DNA from: Porodaedalea pini
Lineage: Eukaryota > Basidiomycota > Agaricomycetes > Hymenochaetales > Hymenochaetaceae
Direction of reading: 5' to 3'
Assembly (NCBI GenBank): GCA_002794775.1
Contig: NBAY01000100.1
Span: 42,980-106,979, forward strand
Length of the DNA: 64,000 nucleotides
Shown: positions 33,999-52,998 of the stretch, piece after piece
How positions within the stretch are numbered: position 1 is the first letter of the stretch
Layout of the letters: each line of letters opens with the position of its first letter
Notes under the pieces: generated by a model
The model's input: only the letters and a program-made list of their open reading frames with translations
Databases searched by the model: none
Told to the model about the DNA's origin: nothing
Made by a program: the position numbers and the translations under genes

Positions 33999-36507
33999 GC
34001 TGCGATGAGTCGAGCAGGTCCTCAAACTGGAAGTGCATCGTGTACGTGTCCATACACTCACCATCTGGCCCCATCCCATCCATGCCACCACCCATCGTGC
34101 CCATCGCACCCATCACACTCACTGACCCCATTGAGCTGAAGCCCATCCACGGCAGCAGCCCCATGTCCATTCCAATGTTGATCTTGCCAAATACATTCTG
34201 ACTCTGTGTCTCCTGGTTCTAACCATGTGGAGTGTGTGGCAGATTCATTGGCATTGCATAGCATCTGCATTGCCCATGCTGGCAAGCCATAGTTGTCCCA
34301 CTCACCAGCAACTGCCATTCTGGTGACTCAGGCAGCCCATGCGGCACTGTGCACTGAGCCAGCACTTGAAGTTGTCCACCTGGCGATTGGCCAGTTGGTG
34401 AAGAGAATTGACCAGGGAGGAAGAGACACGAGGATGAGGAGGTGTTGGTGTGGAAAGCGGGTCACCTGAAGAGGTTGAAGGCTTGCTAGGAATTCTGAGC
34501 TGCGTGAGTGTGCAAGGGCGAGGCTTAGCGGCAACAGGCACCTGCTCCTCGTATACCTGAAACATGGTATAGCATGCTACAAAGAAGGGCAGAAAAACAC
34601 ACCTGCATCTCGCTGCCAGCAGTCAAGAAATCGGGAACCTGCCCTGGCATACCATAGCTCATGGACTGCAGATGCAAGTTTGGGAACTGGAAACCGCTCA
34701 TTCCACCAAATTCCCCCTCTCTTTCCTGGCTGTGGCCATTCATCTGCAACTGCTGCTCGTCTTCATTGCCCTCATGCGTCACAGGTGAGCCAACTGCCAA
34801 GCCACTGTTTGAACCAGGCACCATCTCGAGCAGCCTCAGGATCTTCATTGTAGGAGGCAGAGGGGGTAGCTGGCATCATCGGTGGTGTTGGTGCACCTGG
34901 TGCCCTCGTCGAGCGGCGGTTCTACAGGAGGACAAAGCTAAGCAGTCTGGGAACTAAGCTATGGGCAGTCTGAGTCAGGATCTGCATGGAAAGCAAGTGT
35001 CCATGTCCATTCCCGTGTCCACATGGTGCGAGTGCAAGTAGGAAGATGTGCTGAATGGGCTGGATTCGAGAGAAGCCCGCAAGAGCATTGCACTGTCGAT
35101 CGCAAGGCTCGCTCCTGGTCCAGAACCAGATGTGCCAGAGAGCAAGGGCATCGAGAGGTTCAGTGGGAGTGAGAGCGTCTGACTTTGACCCTGGCCCTGC
35201 GATCCCTCTGATTCGCTCATGTCAAAGTCCATGAGATCCGCCATCTCGACTTCGCGCACACTACTGCACCTGCCATTCGCATAGCCATATGGACCATAGA
35301 GAGACCTGTTGGTGGAGAGCGTGTTGAGCTCGCTGAAGTCCTCCGAATTGATGGTCGATGAAGATGGGGAGATGCTCGTGGGGCTGATGGTGGATCACAA
35401 AGAACTGTTGCGGGCACGTGCACCAGAACTGCACACACAGCTGCTCGACTTGGTATGGTCACGACGCTCCTTCTTCCTCATCTTCCCACCCACCTTCAAC
35501 TCTGTCTTGCCCTTTGTCTCCTTGGTGGTGAGTGTGGGCTGATAGATGTACTAAGGATACATCTCTCATGCTGCTTCGCGAGGTCGTCCCAGTACTCGTG
35601 GACTAGAGGCCAGTTATATGAACTGTCTGTATATAGGGGTTACTCACCAATTTGAGTGGCATGAGCTTGCCTGAGCTCCGTTTCCAGCCACGTCTTGACT
35701 TACATGCTCACTACATTGCAAAGAACATGTGGCTTTAGTTTTTAAGTGCTTGACAGATTTGTGACCGAGGGAGAGCAGGTGATGGTGGTGGGAGAAAGCA
35801 AAGTGCAACGACACATCGAGCATCTTGACATGTTTTCTAAGTCCGCAATTTCTAAGTCCGCTAAGTCTGCCGAGTGGTGAATCTCGTCTGATGCGTGTCC
35901 TTGTCCACTCACCATCAGCATCCCAATTCTCAAGAATCCATTCATCAATTACTCCAGCTGCATCTATGTATACTATCTAGTATCTCTCCCGCTGTCTCCA
36001 CCTTCTCCCAATACCCATACCTACTCTCTTTGGTGCTGCAGCAAGCAGTGTCAACCATTGAAATAATCCCAAGTCCTGAAGATGCACCCAGCAAAAGTGA
36101 ACTATGTGGCTTTTCTGGTCAGCGAGTCAAGCATTCCCATTGTCAGCAACCTTCCAAGGCATGCACGCAAAGTTGACAGATAAATTGCCTTGCTTCTCGT
36201 ACTGACATGCTCAATCCTAGATCAAGCTGTGAAAAGCCTGACCAACATCTGGCACCCTGAGAGAGCATCCCTGTCATCTTCTCAACTCAAACAGTTATCA
36301 TAGTGGTGACAAAACAGCTGCTGTCACTCCCTTCTCAATGCCAGCCACTAAAATGTCAGTTGGTTCAACTTCCCTTGCCCTGTTCATCCAGTACACTTTC
36401 CTCCCTCTTCCTCCTGCCCCTTCCGACCCACCATACGCTTCATCGACATCAGCCGTTTTCCCATCTACCTTTCTCACCAAGAATTTTGGCAGAAACGTCA
36501 CAACCAT
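33999..36507 (-). pseudogene. Minus-strand coding remnant, family not recognised
   Basis: Several minus-strand stretches look translated and are separated by plausible introns: 36507-36298 (includes KFLVRKVDGKTADVDEAYGG), 35735-35656, 35555-34930 (Ser-rich, MADLMDFDMSESEGSQGQG), 34925-34607, 34565-34310, and a Met/Gly-rich end (MGAMGTMGGGMDGMGPDGE) finishing FEDLLDSSQ at 33999. Introns with GTGAGT...TAG fit at about 35655-35555 and 34310-34215. Frames do not join without breaks, so it is decayed or I have mis-joined it. The VRKVDGKTADVD stretch vaguely resembles the beta-trefoil of CSL transcription factors, too weak for a call. Confidence 0.3.
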
Positions 36508-38238
36508 AGTCTGAGAAGGATCTCATTCAGATCAAAACATTCATATGGAGGTCCTCTGCCATTCACACACAACATGCAGTGTCCTGCATTCGGCGCTCTG
36601 CTACATCAAGGCGGTGAGAGGGAACGTGCTGGAGCTGGTGGAGAAAAAGAGGCTCGGTACAAGAGTGAGAGGCAAGTCGGAGTTAGATAAGAGGATTGTG
36701 AAGGAAGACAAGGCATCTGCCTCGTCAAAGGTGAATACCTCTTTGGACATGTCCAACCTCTGCAGCCTTCTGACAGAACTGATGTCAATGGATCTGTTTG
36801 ACACATCATGTGTACCAATGGTCCTCCAAATGGATGCTTCGCTTCTATTAACTCAGCAGATGCAGACTCAAAGGCAGTCTAATGACAAGCACTGTAAGAT
36901 TCTGGCAAAACCGCTCATGCTGCTGCCACCTCTGCCATCACCGCTTCTTTGCCCATGGTGCACCTTCCTTGCCGCACTCATTCTAACATCAACATTCTTA
37001 CAGGATTGATGCTATTCATTTCATTGGATGCTGCAAACGCGCACTTGGCGATGTGCTTGGGTGGTGTCTCTGGGTCGGCAAGGGCTCTACGCCGCTGCAG
37101 GAAGAGAACTCGTGCAGTATGCAATGCACAAAAAGCGAGGGTACAATTGCATTTGGATCATCTCCAGTTTCTGCAATGCGCAATGCGACACACTTCCTGA
37201 GTCCACCCTTGTCAGATGTGGGCACAAGCCTGGAGTTTGGCCATGAGGCAGGGATGGCAAGTAGAGCACTTGGATGTGCTGTGATGCTACCAGATGATGC
37301 AGCAATGTGGAGCATGCTGCCCCACTATCGATTCTCAGGATCGTTGCCGTTCTCGTTTGCAGGTCCACCTCTCGTGGTCATTGCAGTGCATCAGCACACA
37401 GTGCTTAGTGCACAGCAAACATTGCTTTCTTCTGCTTTCACATCACAAACACTGTTGTCTTCTGATCTGATGCCTGTCCCACTCAAAGAGCCGACACCAC
37501 GCCTTTTGTACTGGCCGCTCTGACTTGGCAAATCAACATTCGAGACGCCGAGTGCAGCGTTGTGCAGCTACAATTATAGTTATAGCTACAACAACAGCGC
37601 CAATGGCGTGTGGAGTACCACATAGAGCACAGACTTGTCCGACTCGGGCTCTAGCGTTGGGTTTGAGGCCATCGCAACACCGCCAGACATGTCTGTGGTC
37701 GTGCGGCTTGCAGGTGTGTCGGCTGATGGCGCCCAAGGCAATGCCATGGGCTCCAGCCTGGGTGCAGCGAAGGGCCACTGATTCAGACCCGCTGACAAGT
37801 CAGACCCGGTTGTGTGATACGTGCAGGTGCTCTCCATGGGCAGTCTTGAGGACAGGACCACGATCTGCGGCATAGGCAGGATTAACGGTTAGGGACAGGT
37901 GTCCATGTCAATGCCCAGCTTCACGAGTGCTGGTCTCGAGCCTCAGTTTGGACTCGGTGGTTGTGAATAGGCTGTTACTATTGAACCACTTCGGACTTGA
38001 ACTGAACCAAACCGAACTTCCTAGAAATATCTGAAATATAAGTGGACTATCAGATAATAACACTAGTACTATGATGAATGCATTACACTTGAGATATTAG
38101 ACTTCTGAAGGACATACAAGTGACATATAATATGAGAAAAGTAAATGTTCATTTCCTGTAAGCATCTATCTAAGCTGTATTTACCTTCTATCCTAAGAAG
38201 TATCTGACATGCAGACTGACATATTGACACTGAACATA
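36508..38238. other. Region with conflicting weak coding signals
   Basis: Open frames exist on both strands (plus 36545-37009 and 37053-37523, minus 37016-37315 and 37533-37873), none with a recognisable domain. They may belong to further exons of the remnant to the left or to a separate dead gene. From about 37950 the sequence is AT-rich. Bases 38074-38143 have a diverged direct copy at 39448-39516, on the other side of the MITE. Confidence 0.3.
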
Positions 38239-38241
38239 TAA

Positions 38242-39398
38242 GGCCCTGTTCGGCAACTTTTTTAACAGCGTGATAACACCTTTTTAGCCCGGTCTCCTCA
38301 TTAGACTGTTGTTAGACTGCTGTGACACCAGTGGAGTAACATAGACTTGGTCTGGACAATCAGCATCAAATTGCCATAGTAAGGTAATAACATAAGCTAG
38401 ATCAATCTTGGTTTATTACAAACTGATGTAACTTGACTTATGAAGGTAGGATTTTTCAATCAGAATTCCAGAAACTCAAAAGTTAAATATCATGGCCTTG
38501 TCAACTCACAACAAATTGTTACAGCCATTTTCATAAGTCCTGCGACACGTGCATGTCACGTGAAGTGAGCCGCGTCAGAGCCAAAATGTTGAAAAAATAG
38601 AGTAAATGTTGATTTTCTCTGTAAATTCTGCACAGTACCTGCTCATTAAGTACTCAAAAAAAAGGTACTGTTCTCAGGAGCAGAAATATGAAAAATAGAG
38701 AGCAATACATTGACTGTGTAGGTGGGTAGAGATCAAACAAGTGCAGCTGGTCTGTTCTCTCATACATTTTCACTGAGATTCAAAACTTATGGCTCCCCTA
38801 CATCTACCTATAAAATTCTTTCCTGTGTCTGTAAATTAAGTATATGACTATATCAACATCTCCTGCAAGTTTGAAGCCAATCCATTCAGTATTCATGGTG
38901 CAGCAGCAAGGTTTGTGTTCCACTTTGAGCTCTTTCCATCTTTGCAGCATGACCAAGAGTGGAACACAAACCTTGCTGCTGCACCATGAATACTGAATGG
39001 ATTGGCTTCAAACTTGCAGGAGATGTTGATATAGTCATATACTTAATTTACAGACACAGGAAAGAATTTTATAGGTAGATGTAGGGGAGCCATAAGTTTT
39101 GAATCTCAGTGAAAATGTATGAGAGAACAGACCAGCTGCACTTGTTTGATCTCTACCCACCTACACAGTCAATGTATTGCTCTCTATTTTTCATATTTCT
39201 GCTCCTGAGAACAGTACCTTTTTTTTGAGTACTTAATGAGCAGGTACTGTGCAGAATTTACAGAGAAAATCAACATTTACTCTATTTTTTCAACATTTTG
39301 GCTCTGACGCGGCTCACTTCACGTGACATGCACGTGTCGCAGGACTTATGAAAATGGCTGTAACTATCATGCCGTTAAAAAAGTTGCCGAACAGGGCC
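38242..39398. mobile_element. Harbinger-type MITE holding a nested foldback element
   Basis: Inverted ends start GGCCCTGTTCGGCAACTTTT on both sides and extend about 25 bp. The flanks are TAA (38239-38241 and 39399-39401), the 3-bp TTA/TAA duplication typical of PIF/Harbinger and Tourist MITEs. Without the insert it is about 316 bp, with no coding sequence. Confidence 0.82.
38522..39360. mobile_element. Foldback element, copy 1 (839 bp)
   Basis: Two arms of about 400 bp are near-perfect inverted copies around a spacer of about 35 bp (near 38928-38962). It begins CAGCCATTTTCATAAGTCC and ends with its complement, flanked by TA (38520-38521 and 39361-39362). It lies inside the Harbinger-type MITE and is therefore younger. 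Near each end are two CACGTG palindromes. Open frames read from the arms are the same peptide on both strands and are not genes. Confidence 0.9.
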
Positions 39399-39401
39399 TA
39401 A

Positions 39402-40670
39402 ACCTGTGAAGAGCCTTTCGGCTTCATTGTCAGGCATACTCAGTAGAATAAATACATTACAGCTCAGACATCAGACTTTTGGAGGGCATATAATCAGAAT
39501 ACAAAATGATAAAAGTATAGTATATTTTTTGTAATTATCTGTCTGTCTTGTATATGCCCTGTATTGCACCAAAACTCTTGTAACGAGCTTGTATCTGACT
39601 CGAAGACATTTTGGCACATGACAAGCTGACTAACAGACTTTTATTACCTTACAAGGCATACAAGGCTACACAGGCGACGCGACTTTTTCGTGATGTCTCA
39701 CAGATCACTCAAGCTGGCAACTCTGCAAATCACTCAAAGCGGCAACTCCACAGATCACTCAAAGCGGCAGCATATGAGTTCATCTCTGGATCATTGGAGA
39801 ATCGGCCATCCTGGATGTCCTTCGCAGCTCACGACATGTGCTGATGGAAAACATTAAAAGAGTCAATTCGTCTCCGTAGCATCCCACGCACGCTGGCAAA
39901 CCGTAATATTAACAGGCAGAACAACTGCATCCGTTGATGGTTTTTGAGTTTGTGAGCGGTGTCCTTACCATTGTCTCGTGTTCTTCTGAAGGCAATGAAG
40001 AACTATTCGAGCAGTATCATGATCTTGCAGCGCCCATCTGTGAACTTTCTGCGCTATCATGCTTCGTCTGAAACTCAATCTCATTCGAATAGACATCTCC
40101 AAGGGCGCTGTTAAGTTACTGGTGACGAGTTCACCCCGCCAACAAACATCTCTCGCGCTTCATGTTCCTTTAATCTTCCATAAAACTTCTCCGATCAAGC
40201 TGGACTGATGCTCCAATCTCAGAAATATCAACGACGTCAGGGAGGGTCGACCTGAAGGTTCTAAAAGTTCTGATACAGTGAACTGTTTGAAGCCAGTCAG
40301 ACAGTACAAATTCATGCTGCGCCGCTTGACTTAATCTCGTCTGCCGAAGGTGAGCGAATCGCACTGTTATTTCACAATCCTGTGATTCTTTGTTCGAATC
40401 AGCATCTGAAGAAGCTTTCCTCCTCTTCCAGACGTGCTGTTGGTTCTGGAATTATCCCAGATCCCAGAAGTAGTTCGCAATCCCGTGCATACCAGGCAGC
40501 GGCTTCCCCTTCTCTTGTCCTTGGTGCTTAACACCCCCCGTCCAGATCGCCTAGAGTGAACGGAGCCCTAATCTCAAGGGTTCTTAAACACGAGAATCTT
40601 TTGAAAGCCCTCCCAGATATCCCCATCAGCGCCGACGCCGTTGTAGTAGTAGTTTGGCACCATCACTATC
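39402..40670. other. Intergenic region upstream of the aldo/keto reductase
   Basis: No convincing gene. It holds a 25-bp tandem repeat (39701-39770) and, nearest the gene, CT-rich sequence that probably includes the promoter. The bases around 39448-39516 are a diverged copy of 38074-38143. Confidence 0.5.
39701..39770 (+). repeat. 25-bp tandem repeat, 2.8 copies
   Basis: CAGATCACTCAAAGCGGCAA-type units start at 39701, 39726 and 39751 with one to three differences each. Confidence 0.75.
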
Positions 40671-42138
40671 ATGTCTGAGCAAGTAGAATACCGTCAGGTC
40701 GGAAAGTCCGGTCTCCGCGTCTCAGTTCCAGTGGTGGGCCTTTTCAAGCTGTACCGAAGGAATTACACTGACGAAGTTTGGCATCATAGCTGGGCGGAAT
40801 GGGGTTTGGCAGTCCGGATTGGATGGTGCGTATCCGAATTCGAGGACGGCGCCCAAGTCAGCTCGACTGATTTCCCTTTCATCTAGAACTGGGTCATTCC
40901 TGAGGACAAGGTATAGTCATTTTGTTCTCCATGACGCGTAACGTTGAAATTTGACGCGTTCGCATTGTCAGGCTTTGCTTCTCCTCAAAGCTGCTTGGGA
41001 TAGAGGTATCAACACCATCGATACGGCCAACATGTATTCCAATGGAGAATCCGAAAGGGTCATCGCGAGGTTCATCGAGAAGGTCTGTCTCATTTTAGTG
41101 CGTATGATCACATTACGCAGACTAAAGGACGTCCCAGTTCAACATACCGAGAGAGAAACTTGTCATAATGGACAAGGTCTATAATCTCGTCTCCCAAAAC
41201 GATATGACCGTCTTTGCACCCTTCGTGCCGGGCCTCTGGAACAATCGTGACTACGTCAATCAAGGCGGATGTTCGCGCACCGCTCTATTCAACCAAGTCG
41301 ATGCCTGCTTATCAAGACTCAACACGACCTATATCGATCTGCTTCAGCTTCACGGCTTTGACGCGAATACTCCCATGGAAGAGACGATGAAAGCCCTCCA
41401 TGATCTCGTTGTTTCCGGGAAAGTACGTTATATCGGCGCCAGTAACCTACGTACATGGCAGCTCGCCGAGATGAATAATATTGCCGAGCACCGTGGCTGG
41501 ACGCAGTTTATTAGTATGCAAGTCGAGCACTCGCTCCTTTATCGTCCTCAGGTTCTTGTTTATTACTTTGGTTTATAACTAGTGTCTATGCTTACACTGC
41601 CCTTGGAATTTGGCAGGAAGACGAAATGTTTGCTTATTGCAACTTTAAGGGGATCGGTATCTTCGCTTATTCTGTGCTCATGGACGGTCACCTTGCGAGG
41701 CCAGAGGGGGTAGAGACAGCGCGTTACGGTTTCGTCAAGGACACATTCTTCAACAAACAGCGCAGAGAATCGGACAAGCAGATCATCAAACGGGTCGTGG
41801 AGCTCGCTCAGAAGCATGGATGGAAGATGAGCCAGGTTGCGATTGCTTGGTCTTGCACGAAGGTTGCGAGTCCCATCATCGGCGCAAACTCAGTACGTTC
41901 CCTGGATCAAACGCCGCTCATTATACTCACTAATAAATATCTGATAGCCTGAGAGGCTGCAAGAAAACATCACGACCCAGATGACATTGACTGAGGAAGA
42001 AATCAAATATTTGGAAGAGCTGTGAGTGGGCCTCTTTCGGAAGGCTTTCCTGTCTAGCTAACCTTTTACAACAGGTATGAGCCTCAGCCTCACAGGTTCT
42101 ATTATGATATTCGAGCTATCCTTGGGACATCCAGTTGA
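40671..42138 (+). CDS. Aldo/keto reductase (353 aa, 8 exons)
   Basis: Exons: 40671-40733, 40790-40825, 40887-40910, 40972-41082, 41138-41551, 41617-41892, 41948-42021, 42075-42138; the lengths sum to a whole number of codons. The protein starts MSEQVEYRQVGKSGLRVSVP and resembles fungal reductases related to the potassium-channel beta-subunit group. The AKR tetrad is visible: Asp and Tyr in DTANMY (exon 4), Lys in IMDKVYN and His in LLQLHGFD (exon 5). The NADPH-binding end is in SPIIGANS and after. It probably reduces aldehydes or ketones with NADPH in the cytosol. The substrate is unknown. Exons 2 and 3 are tiny (12 and 8 codons) but fit the family (LGGMGFG, then WVIPEDK). Confidence 0.9.
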
Positions 42139-42685
42139 AGGTGATAATGTGTCTCCTTTGGTTCGATATAGCGTGAAAGAAGGAATATAAAACCTCATAC
42201 TACTTGTTTTCTCGTGTCCATAATATTATGTCGCTGCTCAGACTGGAAGTATACCGTTCCGTTATCGGCCCGAGTATTCTCCGTGATCATTGGCTTATCG
42301 ATGCAATATTTCGATCTTTGACGAACGACATGCTTAGTTTGAGATCTTTCTATGACAGAACGTCTTGAAAATATGTGCAAAACACGACGATCGAATAGTT
42401 GATATAGACCTTTCGCCGGCCAGGAATCTTCTTTGTTTGATATAGCTCTAACGACTCGTTGCTTTCGCAGAGGATAATATCTGATATATGCCATTCTATG
42501 TGAGGTTGACTATGCTACAACAAATCCAAGGGGCTGCGTCAGCTTTTATGAGCCCCCGCTTCTACTCATACATTCCATGGCATTTTCCCTCGAACCATTA
42601 GGAGAACGCGAATTCAACAAATATTGGTCTTGAGGGCCTAACTCATGCACTGGAAGTAACGAAGCTGCGTGCGATCTTATGTGGA
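42139..42685. other. Spacer between convergent genes
   Basis: Lies between the 3' ends of the reductase and the BEACH gene, so it should hold both terminators. AT-rich, with no gene seen. Confidence 0.5.
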
Positions 42686-50423
<7,738 letters not shown>

Positions 50424-50829
50424 TACGCTGTTCTAGCAAATCTCTGAGCGCATACTGGTGGTTTGCGCTACAAATAGAGCAGATCTTCGAGTTAGAACTT
50501 GGCGATCACGATACCGTTGTAGTTGAAAAAAAGACGGATAAGTTCATGTTTCTTACCAATGTAAGAATGTTCTGAGAATCCTCCTTCACAGCTCAAGATG
50601 AGTACGAGGCAGCCAGAGATGGGAGGTGGGGGTATGAATGCAAGTCGTTACTGGTCACAAATAAAAGGTTTATTACGTATACTAATAACACGTGATGTTC
50701 ATGCAAGACATTCTAATTTTCGAAAAATAAGTAGGAGGACAGCGTAGGCGAAATGTACAGCAACAGAATATTTCACCTGAAAGATGTTGTCATAAGGTGA
50801 CCGGGAACGATATCAAACACCCTGTGTAA
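50424..50829. promoter_or_regulatory. Divergent promoter region of the BEACH gene and its neighbour
   Basis: About 400 bp separate two start codons facing away from each other, so both promoters must lie here or in the 5' leaders. No clear TATA box. An ATG at 50599 opens a short frame without a known match. Confidence 0.45.
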
Positions 50830-52487
50830 ATGGGGAGGAGTGAGCCTTACATATCAAAACTCCGCCTGAAAACGCGTCTGCGGCTGTGCCTTGACGCGAC
50901 GCGTCGGCGCAAATTTCACTGGGACCTCCAACAATTTGTCATGGAAAACGAGCTTCGGCGTCACATCCGTGCCTGTCATGAGCGCGAGCTTAGGATGAAG
51001 CATGTATGTCTTATGTCCTTCTGACAGAGCGAGCCAGCTACTGATTTGTATGGATTCAGCAAGTAGCAAGCCAGGCAAAGGAGATCAAGTCTCTCAGAGC
51101 CGTCATTGGTCATCTCTTGGATGGCTCTGGGCCACGCCGTAGGAAGGGTGAGGAAACACAAGGTGATGATGATGATTTGTCCGAAATGGACACGTGTGAA
51201 AATGATGAGCGCGACGACGATGGAGGCGCTGGCGGAGAGGACGCAGACGACAGCGACGAAGTTAGTGTCGAGAAATCCCTTCACGAGCTTCCTGAAGCAG
51301 TCTGGGATTTTGCAGATGAAATTTTTAGATGCTCTGAGTGCTGTTGGGAAGTCTTCGAGAATATTTGCGAAGGCTGTCAGACGGAACACAGAGTCGACCA
51401 GGTGATCCCAGCTTTCGTCAATTATACGACCTATATTATCATTCAACATGCGCATTCACAGGACCACATACAAGTTCAGATCAAGAGCTCCGGTAGCATA
51501 TCGACTGATCACGAATGCATGAACCCCGACCGCCGCCTTAAGCCGCGAGGCTCCACGCCATTGCGCGAGGTAGGCCACATCAGAGATCTTCCAGGGTACA
51601 CCCGAGATGAATACCACGCCCTGATTGCACGAGGCGCGACACGTCGGATGTGCGAAGCCTTCTCGCTTGAGTTTACTTGGGAGAGGGGTATCGTAGCATG
51701 GGCAGACGACGAACTTTTTAAGACCTTCTCAGGCAAAGCGATGAAAGGCGGCGATAAATGGAAGATCTACCTCGGTCGGCGCATCGATCTCGATGAGGAC
51801 GATATTGATGGGGCACAGTTTGTTGAAGACCTCCTTGAAGAGATTCTGCTATTTCCATCTCACCCGCATGGTCCACTAGGACTTGAACGTGTCGGAAAGG
51901 GTTTGAGATGGGAGACAGTGAGAGAGTCGCTAGGGACCTGGGCGACTCGCCCCATGGTTGACAGGGACTTACGCACTGAAGACCAGGATGAAGAGGCGGC
52001 TCGAGGCGAAGAAGCTGAGGATGAAGGAGAACAGTACGACATTCATAAGGATTTGGAAGATTACGAATCCAACGATATGAATGAACTTGAAGAACACCAA
52101 GTATATACGGGTCAGGAAGAAATCACCGACAAGACTCTCGCAGAAGAAGATGATGACGCACTCGAGCAAATGCTACCTAGAGAAAATCTAGGTCCAGTCA
52201 TTCGTTTCGAGGACTACGAGACTGATGCCGAAGAGCGGGTAGACGAGCTGATTGGATGGACAGGAATCTATGATTCGGAGCTACAGAACTCCGACGAGAG
52301 CGAACATGATTACGGCTCTGAAAAGGTCGGAGCAATCATTGATCTTAGCTGCCATGTTAAAGGCGAGCCATGCGACGTGCAGATGGAAAGCGAACATGCA
52401 CAATACGACCAGTCGGACTCTGTGGATGGCGAGATTGACTCACAGGAGCAGCTCAGCGGTGATGAGGATATTCTTAGGATGGCGTGA
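50830..52487 (+). CDS. Acidic protein with a CxxC pair, basidiomycete-type family of unknown function
   Basis: Exon 1 50830-51003, intron 51004-51059, exon 2 51060-52487, 533 aa. A further 60-nt intron (51402-51461) is possible, since it keeps the frame. The N-terminus is basic and helical (coiled coil), followed by an acidic stretch. CSECCWEVFENICEGC (two CxxC pairs, about 51334-51381) could bind one zinc. A conserved-looking block LPGYTRDEYHALIARGATRR to LGRRIDLDEDDIDG follows, then a long Glu/Asp-rich tail. I recall similar proteins in many basidiomycetes under a DUF name, without known role. The ATG at 50830 was chosen as the first in frame; 50941 is the alternative. Confidence 0.75.
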
Positions 52488-52998
52488 TTATTTAGATTCG
52501 TTTGGAAACCAGTAAAATGGTAATAATAAAATCTTCATGATAGCCAATAGCAGAGTACAAACACTGAATTATATAGGCGGTAAAGGTAAGACAGAACAAG
52601 ATGCGGGCAAGAATAGCGATTTTACTGATATTACAACATCTCAACCTTCCCTTCTTTTTTCGCTTGGTGTATCGATGGTAGTTCGCCTGGTCGCCATTCC
52701 ATAACTAAGTTTTAAATATCAACGGCTTGATAGTTATTAGCATCAACAATTCATTCGGGAATGAACATCTTGTACATCCTGAGTACGACTATCGCTACTG
52801 AGGTTTAGATACACCGGATGATATGAGAAACGAGTACAAGACAAGATGAAATCGAAACATAGGGAACGAGACAGTGAGTATGTATGTTCATGAGTGTTGG
52901 AAACATTGAAAATAAAAAGGAATAAATAAATGCTGTCCCTAATCCTTCGCTTAAAGTACATCGAAGCTCCCTTCATTGCGTCGCATCCGGACTGTCGA
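52488..52998. other. Spacer between convergent genes
   Basis: 3' ends of the acidic-protein gene and the DUF6533 gene. AT-rich with AATAAA-like motifs near 52530 and 52911-52925. No gene seen. Confidence 0.45.

Noticed and set aside
36298..36507. Heat-shock-factor or CSL transcription-factor domain
   Set aside because: FLPKF and VRKVDGKTADVD recall parts of these families, but the surrounding residues do not follow either pattern, so no family is assigned.
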